In this document: in pieces, positions 50,630-60,735 of the stretch
Layout: every line of letters starts with the position of its first letter
Numbering within the stretch: position 1 is the first letter of the stretch
Origin: Bacilli bacterium
GTDB taxonomy: Bacteria > Bacillota_I > Bacilli_A > RFN20 > CAG-826
NCBI GenBank assembly: GCA_017468925.1
Contig: JAFUHI010000007.1
Coordinates: forward strand, 84,013 to 148,012
Direction: 5' to 3'
DNA length: 64,000 bases
Translations under genes and position numbers: made by a program
Notes under the pieces: model-generated
What the model was told of the DNA's origin: nothing
What the model saw: the letters and a program-made list of their open reading frames with translations, nothing else
Database searches by the model: none

Positions 50630-52117
50630 TTATTTTGCGTGATATAGTTTCTTGCTTTCGAACAAGGCTTCTGAGGTGTGGTCAATGCCCAATTTCCATA
50701 ATGTCTTCTCATCGACTTGCGAGAGGATGACGCTGGAATGGGATTGGGCGCCTCTTAATTTGGGAAGCTGCTCCAAGGCTAATTGGGCGATTGGATTGGT
50801 TATAGCCGACATCGATAAGGCGATAAGCACCTCTTCTAGATGGAGTCGGGGATTATGGCCTCCTAGCGACTTGGTTTTCAATTCGCATACTGGCTGGAGG
50901 ACCGTCTCTGGGATAAGAAGGACTTTATCTGGTATGCCCGCTAAATATTTGATGGCGTTTAGCATCATAGCGCTAGCTGCGCCTAATAGAGCACTTGTTT
51001 TACCTGTTATTATCGTTCCATCATTTAATTCGATAGCAGCGGTTGGCCCATTGGTTTTGGCGGCTCTATCTAAGCAGGGGGCGACGCATTTGCGATCGCT
51101 TACGTTTATGTTGTTGTTCTTCATTAGAAGATCAAGCTTAGATAAAGTTATATCATCGATTTTCTCGCTGCGGCGATCTCTTAAGGCTTTCAAGTAGCGG
51201 CGGATTATTTCTTGCTTTGAGGCTTCTTGGCAGACCTCATCGTCAGAAATGCAATATCCTGCCATATTCACACCCATATCGGTGGGGGATTTATATGGTG
51301 AAGAGCCATATATTTTCTCAAACATCCTATTGAGGACGGGGAAGATTTCTACATCCCTATTGTAGTTGACAGTCGATATCCCATAGGCCTCTAGATGATA
51401 TGGGTCGATCATATTGACGTCTTTTAGGTCAGCGGTTGCGGCTTCATAGGCCAAATTGACTGGGTGTTTCAAAGGAAGATTCCAGATCGGGAATGTCTCG
51501 AATTTCGCATATCCTGATTTAAGCCCTCTTTTGTTATCGTGATAGAGCTGGGAGATGCAGGTTGCCATCTTGCCTGAGCCTGGGCCTGGGGCGGTCACGA
51601 CAATTAAAGACCTAGTCGTCTCGATATAATCATTTTTGCCTAATCCATCATCCGAGACGATTTTATCCACATCATACGGATAATTCTCTATCACATAGTG
51701 ATGGTATGTTTTGATGCCTTGCTTATTTAATAATCTTTCGAATTGCCTGACGTTTTTGTGGTTGTTGAATTGGGTTAAACAAACGCTTCCTACATATAGA
51801 CCCGCTTCTCTAAAAGCGTCTATCAATCTAAATACGTCTTGGTCATATGTTATCCCCAAGTCTTCTCTAACTTTTGCTTGGGCGATAGCTTCGGCGTTTA
51901 TCGCGACGATTATTTCTGCCTGATCCTTCATCTTTAGAAGAAGCTGCAACTTGCTATCTGGTTTGAAGCCGGGAAGAACCCTGGAAGCGTGATAATCATC
52001 GAAAAGCTTGCCACCGAATTCTAGGTAAAGCTTGCCGCCGAATTTATGAATCCTCTCTTCAATGTGAGAAGATTGCATTTGAAGGTATTTGTCGTTGTCG
52101 AATCCGATTTTATTCAT
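50630..52117 (-). CDS. DUF1846 family protein
   Basis: The 495-residue protein starts MNKIGFDNDKYLQMQSSHIE and has the nucleotide-loop-like VTAPGPGSGKMATCISQLYH (P-loop-like GPGSGK) plus the conserved KRGLKSGYAKFETFPIWNLP. The family is widespread and of unknown function; structures show a P-loop-type fold (from memory). Length is normal for the family. Monocistronic. Confidence 0.92.
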   Translation of the reverse strand: MNKIGFDNDKYLQMQSSHIEERIHKFGGKLYLEFGGKLFDDYHASRVLPGFKPDSKLQLLLKMKDQAEIIVAINAEAIAQAKVREDLGITYDQDVFRLIDAFREAGLYVGSVCLTQFNNHKNVRQFERLLNKQGIKTYHHYVIENYPYDVDKIVSDDGLGKNDYIETTRSLIVVTAPGPGSGKMATCISQLYHDNKRGLKSGYAKFETFPIWNLPLKHPVNLAYEAATADLKDVNMIDPYHLEAYGISTVNYNRDVEIFPVLNRMFEKIYGSSPYKSPTDMGVNMAGYCISDDEVCQEASKQEIIRRYLKALRDRRSEKIDDITLSKLDLLMKNNNINVSDRKCVAPCLDRAAKTNGPTAAIELNDGTIITGKTSALLGAASAMMLNAIKYLAGIPDKVLLIPETVLQPVCELKTKSLGGHNPRLHLEEVLIALSMSAITNPIAQLALEQLPKLRGAQSHSSVILSQVDEKTLWKLGIDHTSEALFESKKLYHAK

Positions 52118-52287
52118 AACGGGTTTAACTTTATTCTAATGGCCGATTTTTTCAACCAAAATTTGCTACATTTTTTAAAAAAATAAATAAAGAACTAAAT
52201 AGATGAATTTTTACTATTATTAAAGCCTCTTTATGGTTTAAAATTAAAAATTGCCCCCCATAAAATAGCCGATTGGAAAGGTTGGAT

Positions 52288-52815
52288 ATGGATTTAACGA
52301 TACGGAAAATTTATGAGAACGAGATTGTTGCCTTAGGCTCCTTTTATGATGAGATCGTCTATTATCTAGAAACCCATATCAATTATCCCAAATGGATATA
52401 CGGAGATTATCCCTCCATCCATTCAGTTAGGGAATGTTTTAAGAATTCCACCCAATATATAGTGATGAAACAAGGCGAGATAGTGGGGGCTTTTATTTTA
52501 GATGAAGACCCCGCGCATGATTATCTAAATGGCAAATGGAGCGTTCAATTAAAAAGCGGAGAATATCTTTCCATCCACGCTTTAGCGGTATCTTTGCGTC
52601 ACCAAAAACAAGGAATCGGCAAAGAAATAGTGAGGTTTTGCATAGATTTTGCGAAAAACAACGGTTATAAATCAGTTAGATTAGATGTCGTTCCGGGAAA
52701 TGAGCCTGCTGCAAAATTATATGAGGGACTAGGTTTCAGATACGTTGAGACGACTGATTTGGGAAGAAGATTTGAGAACATCCCTTTCTTCTCGACATAT
52801 GAGTTAATCCTCTAA
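52288..52815 (+). CDS. GNAT family N-acetyltransferase
   Basis: The 175-residue acetyltransferase has the acetyl-CoA loop HALAVSLRHQKQGIGKEIV and the following RLDVVPGNEPAAKLYEGLGF. The ATG at 52288 (MDLTIRKIYEN) is preferred because GGAAAGG lies 8 nt upstream. Substrate unknown. Confidence 0.88.
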   Translation: MDLTIRKIYENEIVALGSFYDEIVYYLETHINYPKWIYGDYPSIHSVRECFKNSTQYIVMKQGEIVGAFILDEDPAHDYLNGKWSVQLKSGEYLSIHALAVSLRHQKQGIGKEIVRFCIDFAKNNGYKSVRLDVVPGNEPAAKLYEGLGFRYVETTDLGRRFENIPFFSTYELIL

Positions 52816-52952
52816 AGCGTCACTAACAATGGCTTAACAAACGGTTGTAGCGACTATAAATTTACCCTTATGGTGATGAAATCGTTTTATAAGATTGTTA
52901 TATAATAGGTATATACACGAAAGTTTGAGTTTAGAAAGAAAAGGAGACAATC

Positions 52953-53822
52953 ATGTACACATTATTTTTCGACACCGACTGCGATATCACTCCAGAGATC
53001 GCATCCAAATATGGTGCCAAATTGATTTCGATGCCGTATGAAGTCAACGGGGAAGAGATATTTCCATATGTCTCTTTTGAGAAATACGACGTCAAAGGCT
53101 TCTTTAATATGCTTAGGCAAGGGACGATTCCTACCACCTCCGCCTTATCTCCTGAGCAATATAGGACTTACTTCGAGCCAGAATTTGAAAAAGGCAACGA
53201 CATTCTTTACATCCATTTCTCGGAAGCGATGTCCGCGACTTTCAAATATTTAAGGAAAGTGGTGGAAGAACTGAAGGAGAAATATCCGGGACGCCGCTTC
53301 GAGATGATTGATACCAAAGGCATAACCTTAGGAAGCTTTGGCTTATGCTTAAGCATGGGCGAGCTATATAAAGAAGGAAAAACTATCGATGAGATAAAAG
53401 CCTGGGCGGAAGAGAATGTCCAAAGAACCGCGTTCTATTTCTTCGCCGACAATCTCAAATTCTTCGCCAAAAGCGGAAGAGTGGGGGGTTTTCCCGCCTT
53501 CATGGGTGGATTAGTGGGCGTTAAACCAATCATCTACATCTCCAAAGAAGGGAAGATGGAATCGATCGGAAGTGCGATAGGAAGAAAGAAAGCCTTGCAG
53601 AAGATACTCAATTACGTTGAGGAATTGCAAGACAACATAAAGGATTATCCAGTCATCATCGCCCATGGAGATGCGATGTATCTAGTCGATGAATTCATCA
53701 AGATGCTAAAAGAGAGATTCGGCGATGATCTTAATATTATCGTCGAGGATATCAACCCGACCGCCGCCTCGCACTGCGGCCCAGACGTATTAGGTGTTGC
53801 CTTCCACGCGATACACCGTTAA
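52953..53822 (+). CDS. DegV family fatty-acid-binding protein
   Basis: The 289-residue protein has the start LFFDTDCDITPEIA, the ligand segment GTIPTTSALSPEQY, the YIHFSEAMSATFK loop and FAKSGRVGG. DegV/FakB proteins bind fatty acids for the FakA kinase. It is 6 bp from the PlsC-like acyltransferase, which supports a lipid role. It has the ribosome site AAGGAGA and a TATAAT box at 52901. Confidence 0.92.
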   Translation: MYTLFFDTDCDITPEIASKYGAKLISMPYEVNGEEIFPYVSFEKYDVKGFFNMLRQGTIPTTSALSPEQYRTYFEPEFEKGNDILYIHFSEAMSATFKYLRKVVEELKEKYPGRRFEMIDTKGITLGSFGLCLSMGELYKEGKTIDEIKAWAEENVQRTAFYFFADNLKFFAKSGRVGGFPAFMGGLVGVKPIIYISKEGKMESIGSAIGRKKALQKILNYVEELQDNIKDYPVIIAHGDAMYLVDEFIKMLKERFGDDLNIIVEDINPTAASHCGPDVLGVAFHAIHR

Positions 53823-53827
53823 AGACT

Positions 53828-55165
53828 ATGAAAAAAGAGAAAAATCTCCATAAGGAGCTAGGCCGCCGCCGCTATAAGCTCCCAAATCCTTTCTTTTATT
53901 GGATTTATTATATAGTTGGAAGAACTCATCTATTAGGCGCCAAATACCATCCTCATCTTGTGGTGAAAGATAGCCCCGCTAACCATAAGGGCGGTTCTTT
54001 CCTCATCTGGAACCACCAATCAAGGAGAGACCATACTTTTTTGACCACGATGGCATGGCCAAAAAGGATATCGATCGTATGCGAATATAACGAATTCTTT
54101 AGGAAACATCTCCATTGGCCATTCAAGATGGTTCAGATTCTCCCTAAGAAAGTATTCACTATGGATATGGCGGGTATAAGAGCCATTAGAGACGTCATCA
54201 AGCAAGGAGGCTGCGTTGCTTTCTCCCCAGAAGGGACCAGTTCCATCTTTGGCGATAATCAGCCTATTGTCCCAGGGACTGGACGATTCATAAAATCATT
54301 CAAAGTGCCTGTTTATTCCGCTTCATTAAAAGGCAGCTATCTCACCAATAACAAAATATGTTCCTCCGATAGGTTAGGGGAAGTCTATGGCGAGATGAAG
54401 CTTCTTTTCTCCGCTGAGGATTTGGAGAAGATGAGCCCAGAAGAGATTGATGTAAGAATCAATGAGGAATTCCATCATGATGACTATCTTTGGAACAAAG
54501 AAAAGCACATCAAATACAACTCCAAAGGGACAATATGCACCAATCTAAGCGATATGCTATACCGCTGCCCAAGATGCGGAAAGGAATTTGAGATGGAATC
54601 GAAAGACGATTACATCAAATGCCTCCACTGCGGGAATGGGGCGAAGATGGATGATTATTATGATTTCCACCCATTTGATGAAACATGTATCATCCCATAT
54701 ACCCCTTCAACTTGGGTGCACGAGGAAAGGCAACAAATAATAGATGAAATAAGGAAAGACCCATCTTATTCCTTCAAAATCCACGTAAAACTCGGCTATT
54801 TGCCTCCTGATCATTATGTCGATAAGGAAGTCACCAGTGAGATATGCGGGGAAGGTGATTATTGGATTGACCATAAAGGCGTTCATTTTAGAGGCACAAA
54901 ATTAGGCGAGGAATTCTCTTTCGATATAGGATATGAGTCCATCTGGACTTATCCAATGACTGTTGATCTTCGTCTATTCTCCATCTATATCAATGGGGAC
55001 TATTATGATTTCATCCCAGATTGTCGATGCGTGGGAAAAGTGATAATGTTAACGGAAGAAATGCATAGGTTACACGTTAACACATGGAAGAATTTCCCTT
55101 GGTTTGATTATATGTATGAAGGGAAAGAACTTGGCATCGACAAAGAAGAAGACAAAGAGAAATAA
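53828..55165 (+). CDS. PlsC-type acyltransferase with zinc ribbon and C-terminal domain
   Basis: The 445-residue protein has an acyltransferase domain with NHQSRRDH (H-x4-D, near residues 60-70) and SPEGTSS (EGT-type motif near residue 135). A zinc ribbon follows: CPRC (Cys247, Cys250) and CLHC (Cys265, Cys268). The last ~150 residues form a beta-rich domain I do not recognise. It probably acylates lysophosphatidate or a related glycerolipid. No ribosome site precedes the ATG, 5 bp after the DegV stop. Confidence 0.85.
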   Translation: MKKEKNLHKELGRRRYKLPNPFFYWIYYIVGRTHLLGAKYHPHLVVKDSPANHKGGSFLIWNHQSRRDHTFLTTMAWPKRISIVCEYNEFFRKHLHWPFKMVQILPKKVFTMDMAGIRAIRDVIKQGGCVAFSPEGTSSIFGDNQPIVPGTGRFIKSFKVPVYSASLKGSYLTNNKICSSDRLGEVYGEMKLLFSAEDLEKMSPEEIDVRINEEFHHDDYLWNKEKHIKYNSKGTICTNLSDMLYRCPRCGKEFEMESKDDYIKCLHCGNGAKMDDYYDFHPFDETCIIPYTPSTWVHEERQQIIDEIRKDPSYSFKIHVKLGYLPPDHYVDKEVTSEICGEGDYWIDHKGVHFRGTKLGEEFSFDIGYESIWTYPMTVDLRLFSIYINGDYYDFIPDCRCVGKVIMLTEEMHRLHVNTWKNFPWFDYMYEGKELGIDKEEDKEK

Positions 55166-55232
55166 GCCTCTGCATTAAAATGCATTTTTAATCATTTGAA
55201 GTGATATTTGTTTTTCATAATGTTAAATTAAG

Positions 55233-56726
55233 GTGGCAATGGAAAGAACCTATATCGCCATAGATCTCAAATCGTTTTACGCCTCGGTGGAATGCGCTGA
55301 AAGGAAACTCAATCCTTTGAACACGAATTTGGTGGTCGCCGATAAATCAAGGACGGAAAAAACCATCTGTTTGGCGGTTTCCCCATCCCTAAAACAATAT
55401 GGGATACCAGGCAGAGCGAGGTTATTTGAAGTCATTCAAGCGGTCAAGAAAATCAATAGGATCCGCCTTGCTAAAGCGCCTAACCACAAATTCAAAGGCA
55501 AATCATATCTCGATCATGAATTAAGGAATGATCCATCTTTGGAACTAGATTTCATCATCGCCACCCCACAGATGCAGCATTATCTAAACATCTCCGCTTC
55601 AATTTATAAGACATATCTGGATTATGTCTCAAGCGATGATATCCACGTCTATTCGATAGATGAGGTGTTTATCGATGTCACTGGATATTTGAAGACATAT
55701 AACACCACCCCGCATGATTTGGCGAGGAAGATGATACAGGATGTATTAAAGAAAACCGGCATAACCGCGACTGCGGGAATCGGCAGCAATATGTATCTAG
55801 CCAAGGTGGCTATGGATATTGTGGCAAAGCATATACCCGCGGATAAAGATGGGGTACGAATCGCTGAATTAAATGAAAGAAGCTACCGTGAAAAACTCTG
55901 GGGTCACACCCCATTAAGAGATTTCTGGCGAGTTGGGGCGGGTTATACCAGAAGACTTGAGAAACTAGGCCTATTAACCATGGGCGATATCGCTAGGCAA
56001 TCACTAAAAGATGAAGATGTCCTTTATAAGGAATTCGGCATCAACGCTGAATTGCTGATTGACCACGCCTGGGGGTATGAGCCAACCACCATGGAGGATA
56101 TAAAATCATACAAACCCTCCTTCAATAGCCTTTCTTCCGGCCAAGTCTTATCCGAGCCATATGATTACGAAAGGAGCAAATTGATCGTCAAAGAGATGTG
56201 TGAGCTTCTGATTTTGGATATGGTTGATAAGCATCTAGTCACAAACCAGATGGCTTTATCGATTGGATATGATATAAGCGACCTTAAGGGATTCGATGGA
56301 GAAACGAAAGACGATTGGTATGGCAGAGAAGTCCCCAAGGGGGCCCATGGCTCAATCAATCTAGGCGAGTTCACCAATTCAAGAACCATAATCATGAAGA
56401 AGATGGACGCTCTATTTGAGAAGCTCTATAACAAAGGGCTCCATATGAGAAGAGTGTATGTGGTCGCCACAAACATTCTTGATGAAGAGGTCGCCGAAAA
56501 AGAAAGCAAAGGCTATGAGCAATTATGCCTGTTCTCTGACTATGAAGAGCAGAAAGAGAAGAAGAAGGAAAAAGAGGAATTTCTCAAAAAGGAGAAGGAT
56601 TTGCAGGAATCCATAATAAAAATCCAAAAGAAATACGGGAAGAATTCTGTCCTCAAGGCTATGAATCTAAAAGAAGGCGGGACCACGATAGAAAGAAATA
56701 AGCAGATAGGGGGACATAAGGCATGA
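55233..56726 (+). CDS. Y-family DNA polymerase (UmuC/DinB group)
   Basis: The 497-residue translesion polymerase has the catalytic start AIDLKSFYASVECAER, SIDEVFIDVTGY, and the ATAGIGSNMYLAKVA palm/thumb segment, then a little-finger domain and a charged C-terminal coiled tail (EEQKEKKKEKEEFLKK). The size and the following YolD-like gene match the Gram-positive UvrX/YqjW type. The start may be GTG at 55233 or ATG at 55239; ribosome-site spacing is ambiguous. Confidence 0.9.
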   Translation: MAMERTYIAIDLKSFYASVECAERKLNPLNTNLVVADKSRTEKTICLAVSPSLKQYGIPGRARLFEVIQAVKKINRIRLAKAPNHKFKGKSYLDHELRNDPSLELDFIIATPQMQHYLNISASIYKTYLDYVSSDDIHVYSIDEVFIDVTGYLKTYNTTPHDLARKMIQDVLKKTGITATAGIGSNMYLAKVAMDIVAKHIPADKDGVRIAELNERSYREKLWGHTPLRDFWRVGAGYTRRLEKLGLLTMGDIARQSLKDEDVLYKEFGINAELLIDHAWGYEPTTMEDIKSYKPSFNSLSSGQVLSEPYDYERSKLIVKEMCELLILDMVDKHLVTNQMALSIGYDISDLKGFDGETKDDWYGREVPKGAHGSINLGEFTNSRTIIMKKMDALFEKLYNKGLHMRRVYVVATNILDEEVAEKESKGYEQLCLFSDYEEQKEKKKEKEEFLKKEKDLQESIIKIQKKYGKNSVLKAMNLKEGGTTIERNKQIGGHKA

Positions 56727-57121
56727 ACGACAAATATGGCGATATCATAGACCTCCCTCATTACGAGCCAAAGAACCATCTAAGGATGGCTAGGATAGAT
56801 AGAGCGGCCCAGTTCGCCCCATTCGCCGCCTTGACTGGGTATGAAGAATTAATAAAAGAAACGGCAAGGCTCACCAATAAAAGAAAAGCCTTAAGCGATG
56901 ATGAAAAAGAAGAAATCAATAGAACATTGAATCTCCTTATCTCCAAGATTAAGGAAACGCCTCGTGTTAGGGTCATCTATTTCAAGGAAGATGAAAGAAA
57001 AGAAGGTGGGGAATACGTTGAATATGAAGGAAATTTGAAGAAAATTGAAGCGGATTCACTCATTTTCTCCTCAAAGAAAAAGATATTGCTATCTGACCTA
57101 TCTTCAATCTCTTTGGATTGA
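56723..57121 (+). CDS. YolD-like protein
   Basis: The 132-residue protein has the MARIDRAAQFAPFAALTGYE motif of YolD-like proteins. It overlaps the polymerase gene by ATGA. In Bacillus, YolD-like genes are SOS-linked partners of Y-family polymerases. The C-terminal half (VRVIYFKEDE...) is a small beta domain. Confidence 0.85.
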   Translation: MNDKYGDIIDLPHYEPKNHLRMARIDRAAQFAPFAALTGYEELIKETARLTNKRKALSDDEKEEINRTLNLLISKIKETPRVRVIYFKEDERKEGGEYVEYEGNLKKIEADSLIFSSKKKILLSDLSSISLD

Positions 57122-57204
57122 TTTACCATTCCTTGAATTTGTTTATGCTAGCAAAAACGCAATGGATAATGTAAATTAATATCACATCGAAAGGGTTATA
57201 GCTT

Positions 57205-58125
57205 ATGCCTTGGTATTTAATTGTCGTTATTGTGGTCTCTTCTCTTTTGGGACTGCTCATTTTGCTATATGTAGCGGTGTCTATCTATTTTGTCGTCTTC
57301 ATGTCCTATCCTAAGCGACTAACGAATGAAGAAGGTTATAAAACCGACTTCGATAAAGGCTTATTCGATGGGATAGAGGATATGGCTAGGGAGCCTATCA
57401 CTTTGACTATGAGTGATGGATATAAAATATCCGCGGATATCTCCACCCATCCGAATTGCAATAAGTGGATAATCTCTGCCCATGGATATTCTTGGGTCAG
57501 GGAAGGAAATCTCAAATACACGATTCCTTTCTTCCATCTAGGATATAACATCCTCATGTACGATGAGAGAAGCCATGGCAAAAACATCCATAAGGATTGC
57601 ACGATGGGACATAAAGAGGCTCACGATTTGCATGAAATCATCCTCTGGCTAAGAAAAACATACGGGGAAGATATCCATATCGGCACCCATGGGGAATCGA
57701 TGGGAGGCGCGACGGTATTAATCGAAACTAGATACAAAGATAAACTCGATTTCATTATCGATGACTGCGGTTATGGCGATATGAGAAGATTATGCGAGAA
57801 CCAGCTGGATAATTTCCATGTCCCTCATTTCATCCTTCCTTTCTGCAACATCTTGCTAAAGATATTCCACGGTTATTCCTTTAAAGACACCACCGCGACT
57901 AATTTCTTGAAGGAGAACGAAACACCGTTATTAATAATGCATGGAAAAGACGATGATTTCGTCCTTCCTTATCACGCTGACCTCATCTATAAAGCCCAAA
58001 AAGGCTACAAAGAGATATATTATTGGCCCAATTCAAAACACGCCGAATCAATCATCAAGAACAAGGATGATTACATGAAAGCAGTGATCTCATTTCTGGA
58101 TAAGATTTATAAGGAGGAAAAATAA
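57205..58125 (+). CDS. Membrane-anchored alpha/beta hydrolase
   Basis: The 306-residue protein has an N-terminal membrane helix (residues ~3-30), the nucleophile elbow GESMGG, KWIISAHGYSW for the oxyanion region and a late HGKDDDFVLPYHA and HAE for the Asp and His. It resembles the BAAT/YqkD-type serine hydrolases. It precedes a sugar symporter by 2 bp, so the two may act on the same glycoside or ester (inference). Confidence 0.87.
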   Translation: MPWYLIVVIVVSSLLGLLILLYVAVSIYFVVFMSYPKRLTNEEGYKTDFDKGLFDGIEDMAREPITLTMSDGYKISADISTHPNCNKWIISAHGYSWVREGNLKYTIPFFHLGYNILMYDERSHGKNIHKDCTMGHKEAHDLHEIILWLRKTYGEDIHIGTHGESMGGATVLIETRYKDKLDFIIDDCGYGDMRRLCENQLDNFHVPHFILPFCNILLKIFHGYSFKDTTATNFLKENETPLLIMHGKDDDFVLPYHADLIYKAQKGYKEIYYWPNSKHAESIIKNKDDYMKAVISFLDKIYKEEK

Positions 58126-58127
58126 TC

Positions 58128-59600
58128 ATGTCTATGGATGAAACCATGCCAAGAAGAGAGGAGAAGAAAGTCAAACATTCCTCGGCCGCTTGGCTAGGCG
58201 CCGCCAACTCAATGACGGGGCTCCTTGCCGCTTTCGCGGAAGGAACCGCAGTTACGGTGTTCTATCAAAACGTCATGAAACTCGATGCCTCATTCATCGC
58301 AGTTGCCTGGATCCTATTTGGCATTTGGAACGCCATCAATGACCCGATCTATGGCTGGCTAGCCGATAGAGGACATCATAAACTTGGTCGCCGTATCCCT
58401 TGGATCAGGTATGGTGCGCCGATAATGGCTCTATGTTACGCCATATCTTGGATCCCAATCAATTCTTTAGCGGGAAACAACTGGTTCCTATTCTTCCAGA
58501 TGATCATCGCTTTATTCTTATTCGATACGGTCTATACCGCAATCGCTTCGGCAATCTATGTCATGCCTTATGAGATGGCGGTCACCAATAAAGCCAGAAG
58601 CCCGATATTCTTATGGAATATAGGATTCAGCGTCATCTCCTATGGAGTTCCGATGGTCGCAAACGGAATGCTCACCACTTTGATGGAAGAGAATATATCC
58701 GTCTTCCCATTCGTCATGGCGGGACTCGGCTTAGTAGCAGGCGGCATCGTATTTGCATCCACTTTCTTCTATAAAGAAAATGGCTATGTCAAAGAAGAGA
58801 AACAGCCGAAGATGTGGGAAGGCATAAAGCAATGCGTCAAAAATAAATCATTCTTGTTATTCGAAGTCATTTCTTTCACAGTCATCTATGCGATGGCGGT
58901 CCTGATGGATGGACTAAATCCTTGCTGGGAAGCATGGAGTGGCGCTGAAGGATGGCTAGGAGGCAGCTCCCAGATAGTCTGCTTAGGGGCGTTAGGAGTT
59001 GGATTAATCGGCTCACTAATACTATTCGTCTTCAAAAATGGCAAGTGGGGCGCTAGAAATTGCACCCTCATCATGTGCGGAGCAATGGGAGTGGGCTGTA
59101 TCGTCGGCTCATTCCTAGGCAAATACATGATTGTGTTAGCCATTTCCTTCTTCCTAATCGGAGTAGGATTATCAGGCGGATTGTATCTAATACCGATGAT
59201 CAATGGCGATGTAATCGATAAGGATGAGCTCGATAATGGAGCGAGAAGAGAAGGGGTATACGCTGGAGTGAATTCACTTATCACCAAACCAGCTTCCGCG
59301 ATCGCTCACGCCGTCTTCACCGCGATGAATGCGGCATATGGATTCTCCGCCGATATAACCAAAGAGACGGAAACAGGTGCCAAAGTCGTAGATTATGCGG
59401 CTCAGCCCGATTCATTCAAAGATGGATTGTTCGTCTCCTGGATGCTTATCGTCGGTGTCTTATGCCTCTTATCATTCGTTGCGATGTGGTTCTTCCCGCT
59501 TCATGGAAAAGGATGGGATGAAGCCAAGGCCAAATTAGCGATAGAGCACGCTAAAAAAGAAGAGGAATACGCCCAAAAGGTCTTAGCGGCCCAAGAATAA
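58128..59600 (+). CDS. GPH/MelB-type sugar:cation symporter
   Basis: The 490-residue membrane protein has 12 helices and the GPH-family features GIWNAINDPIYGWLADR and GRRIPWIRYGAP, with a second-half DELDNGARREGVYAGVNS. It imports sugars or glycosides with Na+ or H+. It has the ribosome site AAGGAGG inside the end of the hydrolase gene. Confidence 0.9.
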   Translation: MSMDETMPRREEKKVKHSSAAWLGAANSMTGLLAAFAEGTAVTVFYQNVMKLDASFIAVAWILFGIWNAINDPIYGWLADRGHHKLGRRIPWIRYGAPIMALCYAISWIPINSLAGNNWFLFFQMIIALFLFDTVYTAIASAIYVMPYEMAVTNKARSPIFLWNIGFSVISYGVPMVANGMLTTLMEENISVFPFVMAGLGLVAGGIVFASTFFYKENGYVKEEKQPKMWEGIKQCVKNKSFLLFEVISFTVIYAMAVLMDGLNPCWEAWSGAEGWLGGSSQIVCLGALGVGLIGSLILFVFKNGKWGARNCTLIMCGAMGVGCIVGSFLGKYMIVLAISFFLIGVGLSGGLYLIPMINGDVIDKDELDNGARREGVYAGVNSLITKPASAIAHAVFTAMNAAYGFSADITKETETGAKVVDYAAQPDSFKDGLFVSWMLIVGVLCLLSFVAMWFFPLHGKGWDEAKAKLAIEHAKKEEEYAQKVLAAQE

Positions 59601-59613
59601 GATTAGATTCATA

Positions 59614-59646
59614 AACGTCATCAAAATCCTTGGTGGCGTTTTTTCT
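59614..59646 (+). terminator. Intrinsic terminator
   Basis: AACGTCATCA and TGGTGGCGTT form a 10-bp stem with G-T pairs, followed by TTTT. Confidence 0.8.
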
Positions 59647-59687
59647 TTTTTATGCACATAGGATAGTGATGGTTTATAATAACCATC

Positions 59688-60296
59688 GTGGGACATGTAT
59701 TTAAGCATTTTCTAACCATCACCAAACACCGTCATCAGGTGATAAGAAACGCCTCGCATATGGGGATTTTCTTCTTTTCCTTGCATCACGATTTGTCGAA
59801 ATACGGCCCAAAGGAATTCTGGAGAAGCGCCAAATATTATAAAGGCACCTATTCCCCGGTGTATGCTGAACGTATGGAGAATGATTATTTTTCTTCAATT
59901 TGCCAGCATCACACCAGAAAGAACCCGCATCATTGGGAATATTGGACCGATTATTTTGGTGGGAGGATTCTAGCGAAAACCATGCCGTATAAGTGGGCGT
60001 TAGAATATGTATGCGATGTTCTTTCAGCCTCCAAAACATACGACCCAAAGAACTTCTCGGGAGAGAAGGCTTATGAATATTTTATGGCGAGAAAAAGCCA
60101 TTATTATATGACCGAGGCCAGCAAAGAATTCATCTCTTGGTGTTTGAAAACATATGCCGAAAGTGGATTTAAGGGCTTGAAAAAGAAAAATACCAAGGCA
60201 AAATATATCGAAATCACTTCGCGCCTAAGTGCAATAGAGGTGTATGAGGCCTTGAAGATAGATGGCGAGATGCCGCCACTAAAGAAAGAGAGGTAG
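59688..60296 (+). CDS. DUF5662 family protein
   Basis: The 202-residue protein has the conserved HVFKHFLTITKHRHQV start, LHHDLSKYG, and HHTRKNPHHWEYW histidine-rich motifs, the pattern of DUF5662 (possibly HD-like metal binding). The start is GTG, lying 7 nt after TATAAT (59675-59680) with no ribosome site: a leaderless GTG start. It precedes the potassium-uptake genes by 4 bp and may share their operon. Confidence 0.82.
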   Translation: MGHVFKHFLTITKHRHQVIRNASHMGIFFFSLHHDLSKYGPKEFWRSAKYYKGTYSPVYAERMENDYFSSICQHHTRKNPHHWEYWTDYFGGRILAKTMPYKWALEYVCDVLSASKTYDPKNFSGEKAYEYFMARKSHYYMTEASKEFISWCLKTYAESGFKGLKKKNTKAKYIEITSRLSAIEVYEALKIDGEMPPLKKER

Positions 60297-60300
60297 CCTA

Positions 60301-60735
60301 ATGGCAGGAAAAGGAATGATAGTCATTGGCTGCGGGAGATTAGGAAGCGATATTGCTAGCCGCAGCAGCGAACAAGGGAAAAGCGTCACGGTAATCGATA
60401 ATTTCCCCGAGTCTTTTGAGCGTCTTTCCGATGCTTTCTCTGGCTATAAAGTGCTTGGAAGCGCCGCCAACATCAAAACATTGCTTGATGCTGGAATCGA
60501 TAAAGCCAATGAGATAGTCATCACCACAGGCGATGATAATCTGAATCTATTTTTGGCATTCCTATCTAGCGAAATATACAAGATACCTCTTGTCTACGTT
60601 AGATTCGATGATCCCGATAAAGCCGCATTGGTGGCAGGGCATGATATTAGAGCCATCTACCCATTCGAATTATCGAGAAACAAATTCTACGAATTGAAAC
60701 GTGAAGAAGAGGAAGATGAGGAGGAAGTCGAATGA
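60301..60735 (+). CDS. Trk/Ktr potassium regulator, single RCK-N domain
   Basis: The 144-residue RCK-N (TrkA-N) protein has an intact nucleotide motif GCGRLG (residues 10-15) and the acidic strand end VIDN. The RCK-C domain is absent; it ends in an acidic tail (KREEEEDEEEVE). It is co-translated (ATGA-type overlap of 4 bp) with a second RCK protein whose tail is strongly basic. Confidence 0.87.
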   Translation: MAGKGMIVIGCGRLGSDIASRSSEQGKSVTVIDNFPESFERLSDAFSGYKVLGSAANIKTLLDAGIDKANEIVITTGDDNLNLFLAFLSSEIYKIPLVYVRFDDPDKAALVAGHDIRAIYPFELSRNKFYELKREEEEDEEEVE

